In this document: in pieces, positions 1-7,116 of the stretch
Layout: every line of letters starts with the position of its first letter
How positions within the stretch are numbered: position 1 is the first letter of the stretch
From: a virus
DNA: 35,539 nt
IMG/VR virus record: IMGVR_UViG_3300037475_000116
Location: 1-35,539 of that record
Strand: one strand, 5' to 3'
Made by a program: the position numbers and the translations under genes
Notes under the pieces: generated by a model
Told to the model about the DNA's origin: nothing
Seen by the model: the letters and a program-made list of their open reading frames with translations, nothing else
Database searches by the model: none

Positions 1-203
1 GGATGCTCAGCAGTTGTATTCTCTATCGCGTAATCATAGAACCCATCAATGTACCCAATCTCTTTAGGCGAGCGTTCCTTCCAACGATTCGTTTGCAAAT
101 CAAAGCACCAAAGAGGCTTTGACTGCTTTTTTCGAGCAGGATCAATGAAGCCGCGCAAATAACCTTGGGGCAAGTAATGGTCCCTGCGATTTGCCGTTTT
201 CAC
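1..203 (-). CDS. DUF4238-like protein, N-terminal part only
   Basis: The gene is cut by the left edge, so only about 67 N-terminal residues are visible. It starts with GTG at 203, preceded seven bases upstream by a strong GGGGGAG ribosome binding site; a stop codon lies further upstream in the same frame, so no other start is likely. The visible protein begins MKTANRRDHYLPQGYLRGF and continues with PLWCFDLQTNRWKERSPKEI. This HY(L/V)P..YL..F, then LW.(Y/F)D pattern is what I remember of the N-terminus of DUF4238, a family of unknown function often found in accessory regions and near phage-defence genes. It lies 117 bp downstream of the AIPR-like gene on the same strand, so the two may be co-transcribed. 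Its function is unknown. Confidence 0.6.
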   Translation of the reverse strand, partial: MKTANRRDHYLPQGYLRGFIDPARKKQSKPLWCFDLQTNRWKERSPKEIGYIDGFYDYAIENTTAEH

Positions 204-235
204 CGTTTGGCTCCCCCATTTTGATCGTTATGGCC

Positions 236-253
236 CGAACCTCTTCAGGTTCG
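236..253 (-). terminator. Short perfect hairpin between two minus-strand genes
   Basis: A 7-bp perfect stem CGAACCT / AGGTTCG closes a CTTC tetraloop, about 70 bp beyond the stop of the AIPR-like gene. No T-tract follows on either strand, so it is a weak terminator candidate and may be only an RNA processing or pausing hairpin. Confidence 0.25.
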
Positions 254-320
254 ATAGCAACCCACGAGTGAGGAACTCGGGGACAGACGTGAATGGCCAG
301 TCTGCCCCCGTATTTCCCAA

Positions 321-1583
321 CTAGCTGCGCTTCGTCGACTTACGCAATTCCGCAAGCTGCGATTCGAGTTCCTGAATCTTTCTTTCAGCTTCTTGAGTAG
401 CGGCTCCGCGCAACGCACTCTCAACGACCAGATAACAACTGGACCAGACGCCAACGTCCTTACCGACCTTGTTGGGATTGTTGGTTGCACGGACTGCTGA
501 GCCAACCACGTTTGCCAGCTGCGGGCCAATTTCCTGAAGAAGCCGATGCATGTCCGTCGCCCACCACGCAGATGTGCGCCCTTTCTGAACTTTCAATCCG
601 GCCCTAAGCGCACTGAGAATGGGGTACTTGTATGCCTCCGGCATCCGATATTTCGCGGTCGAACCTGCAAAATACAGCTCTTCGGGGGCTTGAGTGACAG
701 CAGTCAGCTTGAGGAATCGCCCCCGGATGTCCGCTTCTTCCTCGCGACCTTCGCGGTACCAACTCTGCCAGCGCAGGTGGATTTCGTCCCATAAACCAAG
801 AATGTCAGGCAGAACGGGGTAGAGTTTGCGCAACGCCTTTCCATGCTCCTGGAAGTGACGAAGGCACGCTCTTTTGTCCTTATAGGCGATCAGCGGCTGA
901 GTCGTGCTGTTGAATGCCCCTGTGTCGAATGTGATCAGGTACGAAATGATGTCGCGCACGTCAATGGGCTTTGGCTTACCGGACTCCAATTCCTCGTATT
1001 CGCTCCAGGCGATGAGGTCATAGTACTGATAGGGCTTCAGCACGTCCTTGATGGGCTCGAACTCCTGCCGCAGGTTAGCAAGCGATTCATCGCGGACCTG
1101 GTTTGAAGTGTTGCGCGCCTCGACAACGTCGCTGATCGTCTCGCGGTCGAAGCCGGTGATGAACTCCACGCGGACGTAACGCGGCGCGTCGTCGGCAGTC
1201 AACGCTGCCGCCTCTTCAGTGACGACACGGTAGGTGTGACCACCATCAAGCAATCCATGCTTGGCAGGATCAGAAAGGTGGAGGTTAATGGACTTTGCGC
1301 TGCTGGAATCACCGTTGTACTCCACCTTCGCAGCAGCAATCGCCAGACCGCGATTCATAAACAAGAATTCATCGGCCTTTTCGTCGAACGACTTGCGAAT
1401 GGCGTTCGGGACGCGACCGCGCATCTTCGCTTCCCGGACATTGATCTCACGCCAATGACTCAAGTCGGGCAGGTTTCGAGCATCGATCACGGCCACGTAA
1501 TTCTTGTAGCCCAGTTTGCGCTCGTAAGGGGTTTCGATTCGACGGAGGGAAAAAACAGGGATAGACAACACTGACGGTTTCAT
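321..1583 (-). CDS. AIPR / DGQHR-like protein (possible defence-related)
   Basis: This 420-residue protein starts at ATG 1583, with AAGG five bases upstream; a GTG two codons earlier overlaps that site and is less likely. Residues 74-80 read LFMNRGL, residues 111-119 read LLDGGHTYR, and residues 156-170 contain ARNTSNQVRDESLAN. These three blocks match the order seen in AIPR and related DGQHR proteins: a conserved Asn-Arg/Asn-Gly segment, a (D/N)GG(H/Q)-T/R core, then N-T-N-Q. AIPR was named for abortive-infection phage resistance, and DGQHR relatives include DndB of DNA phosphorothioation systems; the biochemical role is not settled. The last 25 residues form a likely coiled coil (KIQELESQLAELRK). 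The gene faces away from the terminase genes and so is transcribed independently of the structural block. It could be a phage-carried anti-competitor or modification-sensing gene; that is inference. Confidence 0.6.
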   Translation of the reverse strand: MKPSVLSIPVFSLRRIETPYERKLGYKNYVAVIDARNLPDLSHWREINVREAKMRGRVPNAIRKSFDEKADEFLFMNRGLAIAAAKVEYNGDSSSAKSINLHLSDPAKHGLLDGGHTYRVVTEEAAALTADDAPRYVRVEFITGFDRETISDVVEARNTSNQVRDESLANLRQEFEPIKDVLKPYQYYDLIAWSEYEELESGKPKPIDVRDIISYLITFDTGAFNSTTQPLIAYKDKRACLRHFQEHGKALRKLYPVLPDILGLWDEIHLRWQSWYREGREEEADIRGRFLKLTAVTQAPEELYFAGSTAKYRMPEAYKYPILSALRAGLKVQKGRTSAWWATDMHRLLQEIGPQLANVVGSAVRATNNPNKVGKDVGVWSSCYLVVESALRGAATQEAERKIQELESQLAELRKSTKRS

Positions 1584-1651
1584 AGTCACCTTTTCTGCGC
1601 CCAGCCTAGCTGGATCACTATTCCCGAGGACCTACGGCCTGCGGGAGAATC

Positions 1652-1679
1652 GTCCCTGTGGATTATCTCCACAAGGGAC
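1652..1679. promoter_or_regulatory. Imperfect palindrome in the divergent AIPR/terminase intergenic region
   Basis: Between the two divergent genes (1584-1760), GTCCCTGTGG is followed 7 nt later by CCACAAGGGAC. The arms pair perfectly apart from one bulged base. Its position between divergent start codons would suit an operator or a leader hairpin. No convincing sigma70-type promoter is visible next to it. The rest of this 177-bp interval shows nothing else recognisable. Confidence 0.3.
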
Positions 1680-1760
1680 CGCGTTTAGGATACCACGTCT
1701 CCAATCTCCTTATCGTAAACAAGCAAGTACCCGTGTACCGTTCACTTCCATCGAGCCCGT

Positions 1761-2213
1761 ATGAACCAACAACTCACAGACGGAAAACGAGGCCCCGGGA
1801 AGCCGAAGGCCAAAATCGATCCCGAACACGTCAAGGCGCTCGCCAGTGCCGGCTGTACGGTCGAAGAGATCGCCGACTTTCTGAACGTCAACAAGAAAAC
1901 CCTCGAGCGGCGCTTTCTCGGCGTCATGGAAAAGGGCCGGAATACTCGCAACGTCTCGCTTCGCCGCAAGCAGGTCGAACTTGCCATGCGGGGCGACAAG
2001 ACGATGCTGATCTGGCTCGGCAAGCAGTTTCTCGGTCAGTCGGACAAGACGCAACTCAGCGGCAAGGACGACGGTCCGATCAAGCATCAGCATTCGGTGG
2101 CGAATCTGACCGATGAACAACTCGACGCGGAAATCGAAAAGCTCATCGGACCTATCACCAGAACAGCGGGAACAACTGGCGGTTCTGGTTCAGGAGCGCC
2201 AGCGACGCCGTAG
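1761..2213 (+). CDS. terS: Terminase small subunit
   Basis: A 150-residue DNA-binding subunit of the packaging motor that would recognise the packaging site and recruit the large subunit. Residues 31-52 (GCTVEEIADFLNVNKKTLER and following) form a clear helix-turn-helix. The segment MRGDKTMLIWLGKQFLGQSD at residues 76-95 is typical of small terminases of this class. The basic N-terminus (GKRGPGKPKAK) and a low-complexity Gly/Ser/Thr C-terminus are usual. The gene is followed by the large subunit with a long 101-base overlap, which suggests translational coupling. No close Shine-Dalgarno is obvious; the start was chosen as the first ATG before the basic N-terminal segment. It is the first gene of the late block. 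Confidence 0.85.
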   Translation: MNQQLTDGKRGPGKPKAKIDPEHVKALASAGCTVEEIADFLNVNKKTLERRFLGVMEKGRNTRNVSLRRKQVELAMRGDKTMLIWLGKQFLGQSDKTQLSGKDDGPIKHQHSVANLTDEQLDAEIEKLIGPITRTAGTTGGSGSGAPATP

Positions 2214-3699
2214 AGCCGAAGAGGCCGACCGGCTCCGCAACGACTTCGCCGCGTTCGTTCGTGCTTCGTGGTCTGTCGTCGATCCGGCCATGCCGCTAAT
2301 CGACAACTGGCACATCGATGCCATCTCCGAGCATTTGCAGGCGATCGCCGACGAGCAGATTCGGTTCCTGATGATCAACATCGGGCCGGGCTACGCGAAG
2401 TCCGTCATCGCCTCGGTCCAGTTCTCCGCCTGGCTCTGGGCGCGCGATCCGATGGCGAAGGTCATCGCCGCGACCTACGCGAAGGCGCTGACGATCCGCG
2501 ACTCGCTGCGTGTTCGCGACTTGATCGACTCACAGTGGTATCAGGACACGTTCAACCCCGGCTGGCGCGTCAAACGCGAGGAGAAGCAGGGTAAGGCGAA
2601 GGTCATCGACCCGGCCACGAGCGCATGGACGTGGGTCAAGACCAACGAAGACTGGCTCTCGAATTCGGTCAAGGGTGAACGTCGCGCTCTGTCGGTCGGC
2701 GGCGCCGCGACAGGCTTCCGTGCCGATGGGCAAATCTTCGACGACCTGCTCAACGCATCGGACAAACACTCGAAGGCGGCGCGCGATACCGCAACCGAGT
2801 GGGCCATCAAAACGATGTCGTCCCGTTTTAACGACATGCGCAAGGGCTGGCGCGTCGTCATCGGGCAGCGGTTGCATGAGGACGATCCTTACGGTGCGAT
2901 GCTCAACACGGGTGATTACGTTCACCTGAATCTGCCGAGCAAGTTCGAACGCGAACGCAAGTGCTGCGCGTGGTGCATCGAACACGGTACAACGACGCAG
3001 ATCGGATTCACGGACCCGCGCACAGAAGAGGGCGAACTCCTCTTCCCTACTCTGTTCACCGAAAAGGTGATCAAGCAGGCCGAGAAGGACCTCGGCAGCT
3101 ATGACTTCGCCGGGCAGCATCAACAACGTCCGTCGCCTGCTGAGGGCGGCATGTTCAAGCGCACCTACTGGCGCTGGTACACGCGCGAGGAGTTGCCCTA
3201 CATCGAGATGATCGTCATCTCGGTCGATTGCACGTTCAAGAAGGTCGATGACGCTGACTTCGTGGCGATTCACGTTTACGGCGTCTGCGGGGCGCGCTTC
3301 TACCTGCTGGCTCGCCGCCATGAACAGATGGGATTCCGGGCGACGAAAGACGCGATCCGGATCCTGTGGGACGAGTTCAAGCCATCGGCGACCCTGATCG
3401 AAGACAAGGCCAACGGTTCAGCCGTCATCGAGGAGCTGAGCCGCGAAGTCCCGGGCGTGCTGGCGATCAACCCGGAAGGCGGCAAGGTTGCCCGCGCATG
3501 GGCCGCGCAGCCGACCGTCGAGGCCGGGGGCATGTTCCTGCCGGTTGCAGCCGAGCATCAGGCCATTCAGGTCGTTGACGAAGCCGCGGAGTTCCCGAAC
3601 GGCAAGCACGACGATGACGTGGACGCGATGACGCAGTTCCTGAACTGGATCAGGACCAACAACGACTTCTCAACCTGGGCGCGACTGGGCGGCCGCTAG
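2113..3699 (+). CDS. terL: Terminase large subunit (packaging ATPase/nuclease)
   Basis: A 528-residue motor that would drive DNA into the prohead and cut it. The ATPase domain shows a Walker A-like loop GPGYAKS at residues 91-97 and a Walker B-like IFDD at 208-211. The C-terminal RNase H-like nuclease carries acidic residues in VISVDCTF (D372), TLIEDKANG (E430) and KHDDDVDAM (D500-D503), the expected three-carboxylate arrangement. Length is normal for the family. It overlaps the end of the small-subunit gene by 101 bp in another frame; no later ATG or GTG occurs before the conserved N-terminal segment, so the early start is kept, although the first 35 residues are charged and could be dispensable. 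The portal follows after 12 bp. Confidence 0.93.
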   Translation: MNNSTRKSKSSSDLSPEQREQLAVLVQERQRRRRAEEADRLRNDFAAFVRASWSVVDPAMPLIDNWHIDAISEHLQAIADEQIRFLMINIGPGYAKSVIASVQFSAWLWARDPMAKVIAATYAKALTIRDSLRVRDLIDSQWYQDTFNPGWRVKREEKQGKAKVIDPATSAWTWVKTNEDWLSNSVKGERRALSVGGAATGFRADGQIFDDLLNASDKHSKAARDTATEWAIKTMSSRFNDMRKGWRVVIGQRLHEDDPYGAMLNTGDYVHLNLPSKFERERKCCAWCIEHGTTTQIGFTDPRTEEGELLFPTLFTEKVIKQAEKDLGSYDFAGQHQQRPSPAEGGMFKRTYWRWYTREELPYIEMIVISVDCTFKKVDDADFVAIHVYGVCGARFYLLARRHEQMGFRATKDAIRILWDEFKPSATLIEDKANGSAVIEELSREVPGVLAINPEGGKVARAWAAQPTVEAGGMFLPVAAEHQAIQVVDEAAEFPNGKHDDDVDAMTQFLNWIRTNNDFSTWARLGGR

Positions 3700-3711
3700 G
3701 GAGTTTCCCGC

Positions 3712-5190
3712 ATGTCTCGAAAGGTAAGCGTTCGACGCGTGCAGCAGCGCGCCACAGCAGAGAACCGTCGCGCGCTGGATCGTGCTACACGCGATTCGTT
3801 CCAGAACTTCATGCTGGGCCTCGGCATCGGGACGCAAAACCCGACGACGGCGAACTTCTACGGGTTCAACCCGAAGACGCGCGAGCGCACCGAGCTTGAA
3901 TGGGCCTATCGCGGCTCGTTCGTCGCCGGCGTCGCCATCGACGTGATCGCCGACGACATGACTCGCGAGGGCGTCGATCTCGTGGGTGATCTCCGTCCTG
4001 AGCAGATCGAGAAGATCGACGAACGGGCCACGACGCTCAAGATTTGGCCGAAGCTGAATCAGGGCATCAAGTGGGGTCGCCTCTACGGCGGCTCCATCGT
4101 GGTGTTGCTGATCGATGGCCAGGACTACTCGAAGCCTCTGCGGATCGACACCGTGGGGCCCGATCAGTTCAAAGGCCTGCTCGTGCTCGACAGGTGGAAC
4201 GTCTCGCCGACGCTGAATGATCTCGTGACCGACATCGGTCCCGATCTCGGCATGCCGAAGTACTACACCGTCGAGTACAGCGCACCGGCTCTGCGCGGCG
4301 TCAAGATTCATCATTCGCGCTGTCTGCGGCTGATCGGCGACGAACTGCCCTACCAGCAGGCCATCATCGAGCAGATGTGGGGCGCTTCGGTGCTCGAACG
4401 TCCGTTCGACCGCATGAGCGGATTCGATGCCGCGACAACGGGCGCATCGCAACAGGTGCACAAGTCGTACCTGCGCTACTTCAAGGTAGACAAGTACCGC
4501 GACATTCTCGGCGGCACTGGCGGGCCACAGGCTCTGAAAGGCCTGACGGAGATGATCGCGCACATGCGAATGTTCGCGTCGAATGAAGGCATCACCGTCA
4601 TCGACTCGAAGGACGATATGGTGACGGCGCAGGCCAGCACGTTCACTGGCATCGCCGACGTTCTGCTTCAACTCGGCCAGCAACTCTCGGGTAATTTTCA
4701 AATTCCACTGGTGCGGTTGTTCGGACAGTCGCCGGCCGGGTTGAGCGCCACCGGCGAGTCTGACCTGAAGACCTATTACGACGGCATCCGCAAGCGCCAG
4801 GTGCAGGACATGCTGGTCATGGTGACCGTGATCTATCGCCTGATCGCTCAGTCGCTGAAGTTCAAGGTTGGCGACGGGTTCGGTGTGACGTTCCGTTCAC
4901 TGTGGCAGATGACCGAAACCGAAAAGTCCGACATCGCGCAGAAGGACACCAATACCGTGATGGAAGTTCACGGCGCGGGTCTGATCAGCGATCAGGTTGC
5001 TCTTCGCGAGTTGCAATTCAGCGCGCGACGGACAGGACGATGGAAGGCGATCACAGACGAGATCGTGGAAGCTGCTTCAGATGAGGTCGCCCCACCGGGA
5101 GAGGATGTCGTCGAACCGCCTACATCGCCGGAAGATTCTCAGCGATCCGATTCAACTGTGGGTGACACCGCAACCCGGGAGGCCGCCTGA
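3712..5190 (+). CDS. Portal protein (DUF1073 family)
   Basis: A 492-residue protein that should form the dodecameric ring at the capsid vertex, through which DNA passes and to which the neck binds. Family recognition rests on ANFYGFNPKTRERTELEWAY near residue 45-65 followed by GVAIDVIADDMTREGVDL, and on the central IKWGRLYGGSIVVLLIDGQD, all typical of DUF1073 portals. The acidic C-terminal tail (PPGEDVVEPPTSPEDSQRSD) is low-complexity. The end of this tail is present a second time, diverged, at 5406-5479, and the stop codon is followed by inserted reverse-strand genes rather than directly by the head morphogenesis gene. The present C-terminus may therefore be a recombination product. Confidence 0.9.
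   Translation: MSRKVSVRRVQQRATAENRRALDRATRDSFQNFMLGLGIGTQNPTTANFYGFNPKTRERTELEWAYRGSFVAGVAIDVIADDMTREGVDLVGDLRPEQIEKIDERATTLKIWPKLNQGIKWGRLYGGSIVVLLIDGQDYSKPLRIDTVGPDQFKGLLVLDRWNVSPTLNDLVTDIGPDLGMPKYYTVEYSAPALRGVKIHHSRCLRLIGDELPYQQAIIEQMWGASVLERPFDRMSGFDAATTGASQQVHKSYLRYFKVDKYRDILGGTGGPQALKGLTEMIAHMRMFASNEGITVIDSKDDMVTAQASTFTGIADVLLQLGQQLSGNFQIPLVRLFGQSPAGLSATGESDLKTYYDGIRKRQVQDMLVMVTVIYRLIAQSLKFKVGDGFGVTFRSLWQMTETEKSDIAQKDTNTVMEVHGAGLISDQVALRELQFSARRTGRWKAITDEIVEAASDEVAPPGEDVVEPPTSPEDSQRSDSTVGDTATREAA
5089..5161 (+). repeat. Portal 3'-end repeat, copy 1 (inside the portal gene)
   Basis: This 73-bp segment of the portal gene resembles 5406-5479. From 5107 onward the copies align without gaps over 55 bp with 7 differences, at an offset of exactly 318 bp. 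Upstream of that the match continues weakly with a single 1-base indel. Confidence 0.8.
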
Positions 5191-5208
5191 ACGTCTCAAT
5201 TGCGTCTA

Positions 5209-5370
5209 CTACTTTTTGCCCCATTTCTTCTCGATCTCTTTCGCGAGTCTTAGCCCAGTGGATTTGTCTATATATAACCAGATCGCTATCTTTTTGTTTC
5301 GCACCTGTATTTTGCGGACCTTTGTTTCGCCGCTCTGCCGATTCAGAGTAATGTTCTTAGCCTTTGCCAT
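5209..5370 (-). CDS. Small lysine-rich protein inserted after the portal gene
   Basis: A 53-residue basic protein (MAKAKNITLNRQSGETKVRK at the start, EIEKKWGKK at the end) read against the late operon. The ATG at 5370 has an excellent ribosome binding site, AGGAG seven bases upstream; a longer reading from 5463 would run through a poorly protein-like Arg/Leu/Trp stretch. Base composition is clearly more AT-rich than the surrounding phage genes, and Lys/Ile content is high, which suggests recent acquisition. It lies between the two copies of the portal 3' end. I do not recognise a family; the alternation of charged and beta-type residues (IQVRNKKIAIWLYID) could be a small beta-sheet DNA-binding or antitoxin-like fold, but this is a guess. 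Confidence 0.6.
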   Translation of the reverse strand: MAKAKNITLNRQSGETKVRKIQVRNKKIAIWLYIDKSTGLRLAKEIEKKWGKK

Positions 5371-5405
5371 CTTCATTCTCCTACAAGATAAATATCTCCT
5401 ACAGC

Positions 5406-5511
5406 GCGCCAACGGGCGAAGGACGTCATCGAGCCACCTCCATCGCCGCAAGATTCTCAACAATCCGATTCAACTGTGGAGCCTACAGTGGGATCAAACC
5501 AGTACGTGTAA
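5406..5511 (+). pseudogene. Orphan second copy of the portal C-terminal coding end
   Basis: The sequence encodes VIEPPPSPQDSQQSDSTV, matching VVEPPTSPEDSQRSDSTV of the intact portal, and then runs on to its own ending EPTVGSNQYV with a TAA at 5509-5511. Of the 7 base differences in the 55-bp core, 3 are silent and 4 are conservative changes, so this copy evolved under coding constraint, probably in a related phage. It has no start codon, and a 1-base indel lies just upstream of the core. It looks like the tail of a former or foreign portal gene left on the far side of an inserted small gene. Confidence 0.65.
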
Positions 5512-5532
5512 GTGCTTTATGAGGGAGCCGCG

Positions 5533-5613
5533 TTAGCGCCTCAACCGCGAATATCCCCAGCCGCCGCCACCGAGCAGAAAAAGCACTAGTAGAACAACCA
5601 AGATTGTTTCCAT
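5533..5613 (-). CDS. 26-residue single-span membrane peptide (GGGGWGYSR type)
   Basis: The peptide reads METILVVLLVLFLLGGGG followed by WGYSRLRR. It has one hydrophobic helix of about 13 residues, a glycine run, then a short basic tail that should face the cytoplasm. Peptides of this form (hydrophobic stretch, GGGGWGYSR(W/R)R end) are widespread, usually unannotated, in Proteobacteria and Acidobacteria and resemble the DUF3309 group. The ATG at 5613 is preceded by GAGG seven bases upstream. It lies on the reverse strand in the interruption between portal and head morphogenesis genes. Function is unknown; membrane insertion is a safe inference. A role as a holin-like or superinfection peptide is possible but unsupported. 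Confidence 0.65.
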   Translation of the reverse strand: METILVVLLVLFLLGGGGWGYSRLRR

Positions 5614-5724
5614 GTTGTAACCTCACTCGGAAGGCGAAGCGGATCTGCCCTTGTAGCGACTGTCCCACCTCTTCCGTACACATGATCCTAAGAGTGGATC
5701 AGACGGTTGTCTGTTCACATTGGA

Positions 5725-5958
5725 TCACTGTGATTCAAACGCATTGGGCGCTGCGGAGTCGCCTTGGACTTCGAATTGGGCTATGCCGGCTGCGCAATCG
5801 GCTGGCGCTTGCGCTTCGAGTTGGGCCATGGCGCGTCCGAGAGAACGCTGCAATTCGCTCAGGGAAGGGTCGTGCCCGCTGTAGCCGTAATGTTCCAAGA
5901 GAAACGACGTGCTTCGAAGCACGGTGACGAGAATCTCAGACGAGCCGTAGCTATGCAT
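5725..5958 (-). CDS. Small acidic/helical hypothetical protein
   Basis: A 77-residue protein starting MHSYGSSEILVTVLRSTSFL, with a helical middle (DPSLSELQRSLGRAMAQLEA) and a low-complexity Ala/Glu tail. The pattern GHDPS...L.(E/Q)L.(R/K)SL.RA(M/I)A.LE looks like a conserved small helical protein rather than a chance reading frame, but I cannot name its family. An alternative start 20 codons upstream (6018) lacks a ribosome binding site. The chosen ATG has AGGAGAAGG upstream, though at a longer spacing than ideal. It is the third reverse-strand gene in the interruption after the portal gene. The 110 bp between it and the 26-residue peptide gene show nothing clear. Confidence 0.45.
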   Translation of the reverse strand: MHSYGSSEILVTVLRSTSFLLEHYGYSGHDPSLSELQRSLGRAMAQLEAQAPADCAAGIAQFEVQGDSAAPNAFESQ

Positions 5959-6130
5959 ACGAGGACCTGCCTTCTCCTGGAACCTTAGGCTCGGGGCTCG
6001 AGAGAAGCTGTCCCGCATTGCTCAGATTAGCGGGTTGTTTGATGGCGGCACAGGGATAGAAAGGGCTCGTCTGGTGACAGCGGGGAGCCATGAGCTCCGT
6101 ATCTGGCTCTCTATGTAGGTAGTTGTATCT

Positions 6131-6307
6131 ATGGTCTTTATTCGGGCGCGTCTTTGGATCCGCTCGGGTCTCGTTCGCGGCGGCGAGCTCGGCAATTCTG
6201 TCACGGAGGCGGACGTGCCAGATTCGGGCTCAATCTCATCTTCTTATCGACCCCCGAAGGCGGGACGGGGTAAATCCCTGCGACCTTTCGGGGGACCATC
6301 GCGATGA
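6131..6307 (+). CDS. Possible small ORF or remnant of an older portal C-terminus, coupled to the next gene
   Basis: An open frame of 58 codons (from ATG 6131) ends in TGA at 6305-6307, overlapping the ATG of the Mu F-like gene in the ATGA arrangement seen elsewhere in this genome. The second half (NSVTEADVPDSGSISSSYRP) is Ser/Pro/Asp-rich like a portal tail. One reading is that the ancestral portal gene ended here and was coupled to the head gene before the 1-kb interruption arose. No good ribosome binding site precedes the ATG, so it may be a remnant and not a translated gene. The rest of 6019-6303 shows no other supported gene. Confidence 0.3.
   Translation: MVFIRARLWIRSGLVRGGELGNSVTEADVPDSGSISSSYRPPKAGRGKSLRPFGGPSR
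6251..6294 (+). promoter_or_regulatory. Stem-loop that can mask the ribosome binding site of the Mu F-like gene
   Basis: CCCCCGAA(GG) at 6251-6260 can pair with (CC)TTTCGGGGG at 6284-6294. The G-run of the right arm is also the probable Shine-Dalgarno of the gene starting at 6304. When folded it would hide that site unless ribosomes translate through the preceding frame (6131-6307). Confidence 0.35.
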
Positions 6308-7107
6308 TCAGAGACGCATCAACGCCGACTGCGCTTAGACAGTCGTTTCTGAATCTGCGCAAGGCTCGCCGACTCGCTCGCGAACGGTTCCTTGCCGGAC
6401 GCAAGGCAGAACGGTACTACCAGCGACAGCTCGCCCAGGTGGCGCGCCAGATCGGCAACATCGTTCGCGGCATGGCACCGGAAGGGGTCGTCACCGACAT
6501 CGGCGCATTGACGTCCACGCTTCATCGATACGCCGACTTTCTGACGCCGTGGGCCGAATCGGTCGTGAGCCGCATGGTTGCCGACGTGTCGCGACGCGAC
6601 GCAACGGCATGGGAACAACATGCACGCGAGATCGGCCAGACGCTTCGCCGGGAGATCGCAAGTGCCCAAACGGGCGCGGCAATGCGGCAGGCCTTGCGCG
6701 AAAGAGTCGAGGAGATCACATCACTGCCCCGGAAGGCAGCCGAGCGATTGTTCAAGCTCACGACCGAGGCCGTGACGACATCGACGAGGGCCAAGGAGAT
6801 TCAGCAGGAGGTCCTTGCGAGCGGTCGCGTGAGTCTTGCGTCGGCGAAGATGCTCGCCCGAACTGGTGTCTCGACAACGGCCACGGCGATCACCAAGGCG
6901 CGCGCCGAGCACATCGGTTCACCTGGCTACGTGTGGCGCACGTCGAAGGACGGAGCCGTTAGGCCGAGCCATCGCAAGATGGAGGGCAAAGTCGTCGAGT
7001 GGGGCAAACCGCCAACCCTCGATAACTACACGGCGCACTGCGGCGAATTCGCGAACTGCCGCTGCTTTCCCGAGCCGATCATTCCTGATCGATTCGGCAC
7101 CAACTAG
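6304..7107 (+). CDS. Mu gpF-like head morphogenesis protein
   Basis: A 267-residue minor head protein of the SPP1 gp7/Mu gpF type, present in a few copies per capsid and thought to act in head assembly or DNA ejection. The family signature is the C-terminal segment GYVWRTSKDGAVRPSHRKME at residues 208-226 followed by VVEWGKPP and the end motif NCRCFPEPII at 251-260. The N-terminal 180 residues are mostly helical. GGGGGA eight bases upstream supports the ATG at 6304. Normally this gene follows the portal directly; here about 1.1 kb intervenes. Confidence 0.9.
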   Translation: MIRDASTPTALRQSFLNLRKARRLARERFLAGRKAERYYQRQLAQVARQIGNIVRGMAPEGVVTDIGALTSTLHRYADFLTPWAESVVSRMVADVSRRDATAWEQHAREIGQTLRREIASAQTGAAMRQALRERVEEITSLPRKAAERLFKLTTEAVTTSTRAKEIQQEVLASGRVSLASAKMLARTGVSTTATAITKARAEHIGSPGYVWRTSKDGAVRPSHRKMEGKVVEWGKPPTLDNYTAHCGEFANCRCFPEPIIPDRFGTN

Positions 7108-7116
7108 GGAGTCCTG

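Noticed and set aside
2530-3321. Minus-strand frame of 263 codons opposite the large terminase
   Set aside because: Antisense of a well-recognised gene; no independent evidence.
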